Assembly: GCA_020746105.1 (NCBI GenBank)
Contig: CM036634.1
Location: 434,001-498,000 of the forward strand
DNA: 64,000 nucleotides
From: Trogon surrucura
Taxonomy: Eukaryota > Chordata > Aves > Trogoniformes > Trogonidae
Direction: 5' to 3'
Part shown: positions 56,761 to 64,000 of the stretch, piece by piece
Layout of the letters: each line of letters opens with the position of its first letter
How positions within the stretch are numbered: position 1 is the stretch's first letter
The notes under the pieces: model-generated
The model's input: the letters and a program-made list of their open reading frames with translations, nothing else
What the model was told of the DNA's origin: nothing
Databases searched by the model: none
Position numbers and translations under genes: made by a program

Positions 56761-58589
56761 CTGGATTTCCAGTCACGACAGGTCCCAAGACCACCTTGTT
56801 CCTACCTTGCGTGTATTTTTGCTGTCAATACACTCTGTTTGCTCTTCACAGGACTGACTGTATCAGAACAGCCAGATAAAAGCTCTCTTGAGCCTGATGT
56901 GGAAGGACTGACCCTCTCCAACAGGTGACAGGGAGAGTTGCTGCCCACCTCCAGCAAGCCGCAGCACTTCTGGGGCACACCTCCAGCGAAAGCCTGCTCC
57001 TCGAGAGCCTGCAATCCCAAAAAGGGAGCAGGGCAAATTGAAATTAATAATTTATGAGTGACAGTAACAATTTCCACCATTCGAGGAAGCGAAGAAAATT
57101 GTTCCATAAACATTTTTCTTTTCAATTTCCTACCGGTTACTTGAAATTTGATTTCCATCTAGTTTGTTTCATCAAACCTCCCCAAAGTGATTTAAAGAGT
57201 GTCGCTGGCAATTACCCAGCTGCAGAAAGAGAGAAATGGCAGTGGGGCAGCTCCATTTCACCAGCCCAAGAGGAACCGGGAGGAGCAAGGCTGGGGTTGC
57301 TGGCAGAGAAACAATTAGGCAGCACCAGAAGTTGCTTGTCAGAAGCTCGGCTAGCACAGCGTGGGCAACGCACAGCTGCGTGGCACTGCCTTTGGAGTGG
57401 CAGGGACAACACGGTCCACTTCACGGGGCCACTGGAAGACGTTCAGGGACTGTGTGGGCAGCAGCAGAAGGCCGTTGGATTGTGTACGAGGCTGGCACAT
57501 CGCTTTCCCTCCAAATTGCTGGTGGGTCTGGCATGCGGCTGGGCTGGAGTCCCAGCACTCCTGAAGTTCTCTCTCAAAACCTTCCATTTCTCACCCAGCT
57601 GTGGCTGGAGTTGGTTTCCACCACGTGCTCTGGTTCTGCCTTTGCTGGAGTGAAGGGCCCTTTGGGCTTGACGTGTGTTTGGCCAAGGGCTTTCATCCTG
57701 CAGAGCACTGTGCACTGGCTTGCCCACAGCTCATGGGGTGACTCCTTCTGCACCGTGACCTTGAATTGCCCTTCCCATGTTTTTTTAGTTCGAGTTCTGC
57801 CTCTGTCCCTCTTAAAGGGACATTCTGCACCTTTTCCAAGTAGCAAAGGCCCATCTACGATGTCTTCTGCAGGGTCAGGTCTCTCTGATGCTAAAGCACA
57901 AGCAACCCAGTGTCTCCATCCCCCCTTTTTTTTTTTTTTGCAGTTATTCTCCCACGTGGCTGATCTAGCCTTCAAGCACCAGCCCGCACTGTTCAAGACT
58001 GCCATGGTACTGACTGATGGTGTGTGTCTCAACAAGAGTGATTCCTCCTGCCTCTGGTTTGCTCCAAGAGCTGCATCTCTTGGATGTGACGGCTCTGGGC
58101 CATGGAGGCTGGGTGCTGGTGGAGTTGGGCTGGCTCATCCTCGCTCTGTGCCATACCCCAAGCAGGGGGGAAATTTGTCTGGAGATCAATGACGGGGGTT
58201 CTTCTGCAGAGTGAGTCTGTGAAGGGCAAGGACTAGACAAGGTGCTCGGGGAAAAGGCCACTGGAGCCCTTCAGCTGGATCTGGATGTCTGCAATGAACA
58301 TTGCCACTGGTTTAAATACCACACACTGAGAGCGGGAGAGTGATCACCTGGAATGAAGTGATTCAAGGGGCTGGAAGGCACGTGATGAGTAAAATTCCGG
58401 AGTTTGCAGTAAAGCACTGCTCTGAGTGTCCCTGGACATGGAGGTCCTGATACCAGTGGTCTGGGGAGGGAGGGAAGGGCAAGCTGCTCACCCCAAAACC
58501 CACACCAAAATTTTCCTATCCTTCTGAAAATTGAGGAAGACAAGTGCTGAATAGGCAGCAGTCCTCAGTGGACATCATCCAAGCCTGGA
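56761..58589. other. Spacer with an AT-rich block
   Basis: 57035-57190 is AT-rich, non-repetitive and non-coding (AAATTAATAATTTATGAGTG, then CATTTTTCTTTTCAATTTCC), and is a candidate conserved element. The 957-nt frame at 57236-58192 shows no domain and is not called. Confidence 0.4.
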
Positions 58590-58960
58590 AGTGTTTACAA
58601 TGTCAGCTCTTTGATCATAATAGGGAATTACATGAATAGGCTGGCAGAGTTTTAAAAGTAATAGCTTTGTTAAAAGCAGTTAGGATCAGGTGCTGCTCCT
58701 CAGTGCCACAGCTGTCTCGTGGTCGCGGCAGACACGGGTTTGCCATCCTGTGACTCTCTAGCCAGGTAATACAATTATTTCCCTTCTGAAATAAGTGACA
58801 GTAAATGAATACAGAAATTTAAAACTATTCACAGCACCTCTTACGTAGGAGTGTACTGATTGCCTGTGCTTAGGGCACGACAGCACTAATCTCTCCACAC
58901 TGGCAATGACCTGTTCTCTTGAACTTTTGCTTTTAAGTAAAGACCCAGGACAGCGATAAG
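58590..58960. promoter_or_regulatory. Candidate conserved non-coding element
   Basis: AT-rich, with AGTAATAGCTTTGTTAAAAG and CAGGTAATACAATTATTTCC. No frame or repeat. Confidence 0.25.
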
Positions 58961-61009
58961 TGCTCTGAGTGTGAATTCATTATCTGGCAGGGATGGGTGC
59001 AGGAAGGAGGGAGGACACCTGTGGCTTCCTCAAGGAGAAGGGCAGCACGGCCTCCGCTCACGGTGCAGTGCCCATGCTCTCCCCCAGCGCTGCGGGAGAG
59101 CTTAGCACACGTCAGAGACGAGTACCACCATGCATGGAGGGCAGGCGTTCCCCTCTGGAGAAGAGGGTGAGCAGTGGGACGTGGAGGACTCATGCCAGGC
59201 GTTCAAGTGGAACCTGGCTTTGCAGGGATCAGACCCTCTTGGTTCAGCAGACAGACCCAGTGATGGGCTCAGGGCACCTTGTGATATTCTCTCACACACA
59301 TTTTTACCATAACGTCCACTGCCCTGCCCCACAGACCCCATGCAGCAGAATATATTGCAGCACCAGCGTCACATCCCTTCACTGTAAGGGCTAAAAAAGT
59401 TTTCCATGGAGGCCCTATTTTTAGCTTTTCAGTTGGCTGCATAGCTCTGAAGACTGATGAGTGTGCTATGGAAGCTAATGACAAGTTTCTTGTGATGTTC
59501 AACTAAAATTGGTCAAATTGTCATGGACATCCAGGTCAGAAGGTGTTACTCAGATTTGGAATTCCTCCTTAAACTGTGCTTTTTGGAGTAGGTTCATTCA
59601 TCTTAAGCAGAATAAACCTTTCACAATTTCCACTGGACAGCCCAGGCCAAGCAGGAGATGAATAGTGATTAAGCACTGCTGCTAATGAGGTTTTGAGTTA
59701 AGGGTTAGAAGTGCACTTTCTGATGGCAATTTTCAGTGCAGGGATCACAGGGGTCAAAAGCTCTTGGTTTGCTTTCAATAACGTTTTATTAAACTAAGAG
59801 GAGGTGAAGACACAGAACTTAATTCCTCTTCTCTTGCTCTCTGGTGCAGGGGGTCATTTTTATGGCAGCCTCATGATGCTGCACCACCTGGTGCTGACCA
59901 TTGACTCATCCTCTTGCTGTGGGGCCAGCGAGCTGGATGGGATGGGACAGGGAGGCAACCAGGAAGGGTATGATGTGTTGGGGAGTCAGAGCTTTGCTGC
60001 AGTGGAATGAGCCAAAGTTTGCCTCTCTTTTGGCCATAGTTGTGTTCTGTGGGTGAAAACCATGGCCTGTGTGTTAAGGGGTGGGTGAAATGTTGGTGTC
60101 TGCAAGAGGACCTATGTGTGGAGATGCTCCTTGCAGGGAATAAGCCAGAGCTTTCCCTCAGCGCTGCTGGTGAGGCTGACCCACGGCAGGGGGGTATCAG
60201 AGAGGCATCACCCGCTGCTGGGTAGAGTCACTGCAGACCCAGGGCCACAAAGAGACACCACCATGCCAGTGTCTTGACTGTCCACATCGTCTTCTGTGAG
60301 GGCAGGCTCAGAGCAGCTCCCCTTGGCGGAGCAGAGAGTGGATGACCACCCGTTCCTGTCACCGCCAGCTGGCCTATGCCCTTGACCCATACCCTTGACC
60401 CAGCAACACCTACATTTTCCCACCAGTTCTCCTGTGTGTTGGGTCTCATGTCATTGCCCTGTTGTGTGAGAGGTGCCAGGGTATGCCCAGCATCCCTCGG
60501 TGGCAGGGCGAGGACGCTGTCCTCTGCCTGCTCTGCCCCACAGGCTGGGTGGAGGTGGTGGGAGGTGGTGTGGAGTCTCGCTTTGCTGTCTCCACCCTGT
60601 AACATAAAAACTCTCGGGGTGAATTATGACCTGATTCCTGTGTTGGAGCCCCACACCGGGGGTGACTGCCACACGGGATGGTTTGTAGAGCTGCAGTGGC
60701 GCCTTGGGCTGCAAAGACATTAACTCAAAGCATGAGGAGTGCTGACAATTTGCTGCAGTTTTCCCAGTGTCTGATGGCAGATAACAGCCTTTCTGAACAG
60801 ATAATTAATACAAACTCAGCGGCCACATATGGGACTTGCCTTTGTTCGCTGGGGGCATGTGGATTTGAGCTCAAAGCAGGTTTCCTCCCCACCCCTACGC
60901 CCGCCGCCGGCAGAGCTGCTGCCTTTGCCAGCTCTCATCGGGCTGCGTGTTGGGTTGCTGCTCTGCTGTTTCAGAGAAGCCAGAGCCCTGAAAAATTCAT
61001 CTGAAGTTC
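58961..61009. other. Spacer without recognised gene
   Basis: Nothing coding recognised. GATA motifs cluster at 60775-60810 (GGCAGATAACAGCC, then ACAGATAATTAATAC). Confidence 0.45.
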
Positions 61010-61570
61010 TGGAAGGAAAAAAAAAACAAACTTAATTTGGGTTTTCATGACACTCAAGCCCTCTATTAGGCCTTGTAAACTTTTTCTGACATTACCACTT
61101 CATGAAAACTTTGATTTCAGCTGTTGACTAAATCTTTAATCTCGCTCTACCTGCTAGGTCTGTCTCCTTTTCTTACTTAAAAAAAACATTTTGGATTTGT
61201 CTTCAATGGCATCTTTCAAATGTCAGCAGTTACAAGACTAACACGGAATGCAAAGGCCTTGGCAAACAGTCTTTTAAAGAGCTGGGGCATATAAATTTAA
61301 AGGCATGATATAATCTAGGAGGAATCCATCAGCCAGGGGAGCCTCTTGCATGAAGTGTATTGAGAACTAAGCACAATATGAGCAGAAGGAAAATTGCTTT
61401 TTCCCTTTTGAATTTTTATTCACTTACCAGCAATATTTACTAGTAGCGGGCAGAACTTATTTTTCATTTTCCGGGGAGAAGGGAGAATTCTGGTGCCACT
61501 CATCTTGTCACCAAATTAAATCTGTCGACTTGCTGCCAGGTCGCCGTGATATTAATGATACACTTGTAAT
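61010..61570. promoter_or_regulatory. Candidate conserved non-coding element
   Basis: A long AT-rich stretch without repeats (GACTAAATCTTTAATCTCGC, AAATTTAAAGGCATGATATA, GCCGTGATATTAATGATACA). Looks like a gene-desert regulatory block. Confidence 0.3.
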
Positions 61571-63240
61571 CCCTTTCGTTTGGGAGGCCCACGGATGGAG
61601 AAGTGAGACACTTGACCATTGTTCACACATTGTAATAGAAGGAAGAATAGCACTTCTGAAATCCTGGGAAACTGCAGCCCCCTCCGTCATTTCTCTCCTT
61701 TACGTTGAAAAAGCCAGGCTGCAGCCAGCTCTGGTGGCTCAGCGTGTGGACGCCTCGCTGTCACCACCTTCGTTTGGTAATTAATCAGTGGGTGAGGAGC
61801 GTGATGCAATCAGCAGTCAGCAGCTCGGTGTTTCCATCTTTCCAAAGACAGCCGTGGTGCCTGCTCTGGTTTAGCATCCTTTTTCTCTGGCTGGGGGGGC
61901 TGCTATCTCCTCCTTGCGCTGCTGTGGGCATGAGCACCACCAGCGCTAATTGCCCTCTGCAGGGACAAAATCCTTGCATATAATGAAGGAAAAGCCCCAG
62001 TGTTGTTTAAATAAAAGAATACATTCTAGGTGACCTGAGAAAACTTGGAGCAAGACGGGGTCAGGTTGGGAAGATGTTCTGGGTCGTGGCTGGTATTGTC
62101 CAGCCTTGTTTTGTCCTGCCCCAGATGATGCTGCTTCGAGGCCAGCTGTGAGCGCAGCCCCTGAGGACTCCCTCCAGCCACCCCTTTCTTTGTTTCCCAC
62201 CATCACGAGCTGCACCAGCTCTTCAGCATCCCGCAGCAGCTGGTATGGGTGAATATAGTGCTGATGGAGCACCCACAGTGGTGCAATTCCCGTGGTCCTC
62301 GTGGAGGGACCCATCTTCCAGGTCTGCCCTTTTGGGGCTTCAAAGGGACTGCAAAGGCAGAGGATGTCCCCTGCTCCATTTCCCCAGTGAAGTTTCGCTC
62401 CTTGAGAGGCACGAGGGGTTTCAGGAGGAGGAGGAGGGCCCAGTCTTTGCCCTAGAGAGTGGTTGGTGTCACATCATGTGCCACTGTGACTTTGGTTAGT
62501 GAGGACCCTGCTGTGGTTGGAAAGGTCTGGGAGGTAGGGTGGCACCAGGGTGCCGAGGGAGGCATGAAATCTTCAATATTTATTACAAGCCATCTGGGTG
62601 ACTCAGGGACAGGATCTTGCAACACCTGGAAAAGAGTCCTGCTCTTTTTTACAGTGGGAATTCCTCAGTATTTCGGCTAAAAATATCCCTTCATTCAAAG
62701 CTCCCGGAGATACTTCCTGAGTTCCAGCTTGAGCCGCTCAGGAGAGAGCTGGGACAACCTTATGAGGCTTTGGCAGTACCACTTATTTCTTGGGACAGCT
62801 ATGGATAAACCCTTTCAAAATGCCGCACACCGTTCAGATTTTCTGTGCGCCCTTTCCCCAAAGCTTTGGGCTCTCCAAAACTTGAATGTTGAAGGATTGC
62901 TTTGGATATGGAGCTGCTGAGGAAAGGGCTGAACTTCCAGTGATGGATTTGGCTTTGAACTTCCCGGATAAGACAGTGTCCGGGCTCTGGCTGTGCTATC
63001 CCAGGGGCTGTTACTAATCATGGAGAGAAGTGTCCTCCATGCTAACCTGCCTGGCCACCTCCCAGACCAGGCTGCCAGGCTCTGTGGCTCAGCCTGGCAT
63101 CCCATCACCTCCTGGCTGCTCCTGAGGACTGGAGAAGCCCCATGGGGACCTGGCCTTGGAGTTCTCCCTCCTGGATCAGCTGCTGCAGGCAGGGACTGCA
63201 TCTCCAGTGAAGGATGGAGGGACTCAGAGAGGCTTCCTGT
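61571..63240. other. Spacer without recognised gene
   Basis: No gene or repeat recognised. Confidence 0.45.
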
Positions 63241-63244
63241 GATT

Positions 63245-63425
63245 ATACCACGGCTCACCGTCTCCTAATTAGCATTCCTTTTGCACATTTAATTAGCACA
63301 TTCCTGCCTTTAAGTTATGGGCTGCTTTCCTATATTTACACCCTGCTAAAACATCAAGGGAGAGGTCTATAAATTACATCTTGTGAAAAACATTAATTGT
63401 GTGAACTCCTTCTAGGATTTATAAC
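63245..63425. promoter_or_regulatory. Candidate enhancer with paired TAATTAG sites
   Basis: CTCCTAATTAGCATTCC and ACATTTAATTAGCACATTCC are two homeodomain-type sites 23 bp apart with matching flanks (TAATTAGCA). Then ATTAATTGTG follows. AT-rich, not coding, not a known repeat. Confidence 0.4.
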
Positions 63426-64000
63426 GTTCAGCTCGCTACCCGCTCTGCACGGAGCCTGCTCATGCAAACACACAGAGACTGGGACTTTTACACGCACACA
63501 CACCCCGCACTGATTCACGCGCTGAGCCATTGCCGTGAATCCTGCATCCATCGCCCCAAGCCAGGGCCAGCCAGCCCACCTGTGCACCCACGGAGCAGCA
63601 CCCTGTGGTCTCTTGAGAGGCAACTGTCCCACAGCACCTCCCCATCAGACTGCAGGCACTGTTGGGGTGGAAGGCTGTGATGGGGTTGAGCTGCCTGTAA
63701 ATCTCCCGGCAGAGCTATTAGTGTGTGCAGAGCAAGTGGTTGATGGAGCGTGTGGACCTTATCTCAGCCCAGGCAGGACGTGCCGCCTCTTGCAGTTGCC
63801 GTGTTCCAAGAGACTTTCATGCTCGCGGGAAGTACGAATGAATTTGCCAGCCCCTCTGAGAGCCTGGCAGCGTGGGCTGTGAGCACCGACCTGTCATCCT
63901 GTCCATGGCACAGGCAACACGGAGTTTGGATGACCTGGCACCATGATCCTGTACCCTTGGGACTCGCTGAGACTCCTTCAAAAGTGGAAAGGAAAAGGAG
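63426..64000. other. Right edge, nothing recognised
   Basis: No exon or repeat recognised. A short CACACACACAC run lies at 63491-63503. Confidence 0.5.

Noticed and set aside
57236-58192. A 318-codon plus-strand frame
   Set aside because: No recognisable domain; the frame mixes unrelated composition and a T-run; no supporting signals.
1-64000. tRNA, rRNA, snRNA or microRNA genes and CRISPR arrays
   Set aside because: I looked for tRNA B-box-like words (GTTCGAATCC type) and hairpin-rich arrays and found none I could support. A tRNAscan or Infernal run would decide.

Overview
The window reads as nuclear DNA from a bird. Evidence: several CR1 LINE fragments ending in ATTCTATGA-type 3' repeats, a piece of an avian ERVL-type LTR, vertebrate split genes with GT-AG introns, and GC-rich CpG islands typical of a gene-dense small chromosome. 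There are no bacterial features.

Left part (1-23.4 kb): two recognisable genes, both on the minus strand and head to tail. The first four coding exons of SCARF2 (scavenger receptor class F member 2) occupy 1-7716, and the gene continues off the left edge. After a spacer of about 4.7 kb with a degenerate GC-rich minisatellite comes PRODH (mitochondrial proline dehydrogenase 1), which is complete. I could place all 14 coding exons (13236-23109). Their phases agree and they sum to 1851 nt, or 616 residues plus a stop. Each gene starts in a CpG island. The two genes are neighbours here but have no obvious functional link. In human both lie in 22q11.2, though they are not adjacent.

Middle part (24-42 kb): a repeat-rich stretch with no recognisable conserved gene. 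It holds three CR1 copies of one subfamily plus older CR1 pieces, two of them in head-to-head pairs. It also holds microsatellites, an old CR1/L3-like LINE cut by a pyrimidine microsatellite, the ERVL-type LTR and an orphan CpG island at 34.9-35.6 kb. Between two of the CR1 copies, at 27.0-28.8 kb, lies the most unusual object in the window. It is an unspliced-looking open frame built almost entirely from a 36-bp tandem unit (consensus PMDVDPPADVEE), with CRE-like and AP-1-like motifs upstream and an AATAAA signal downstream. I do not recognise it.

Right part (42-64 kb): no coding gene that I can support. The sequence alternates ordinary spacer with AT-rich blocks carrying TAATTA-type homeodomain motifs. 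These look like candidate conserved non-coding elements of a regulatory gene desert. A second old CR1/L3-like LINE lies at 55.4-56.7 kb.

Limits: transcription start sites, untranslated regions, repeat boundaries and conservation are inferred by eye. Nothing was aligned or searched.
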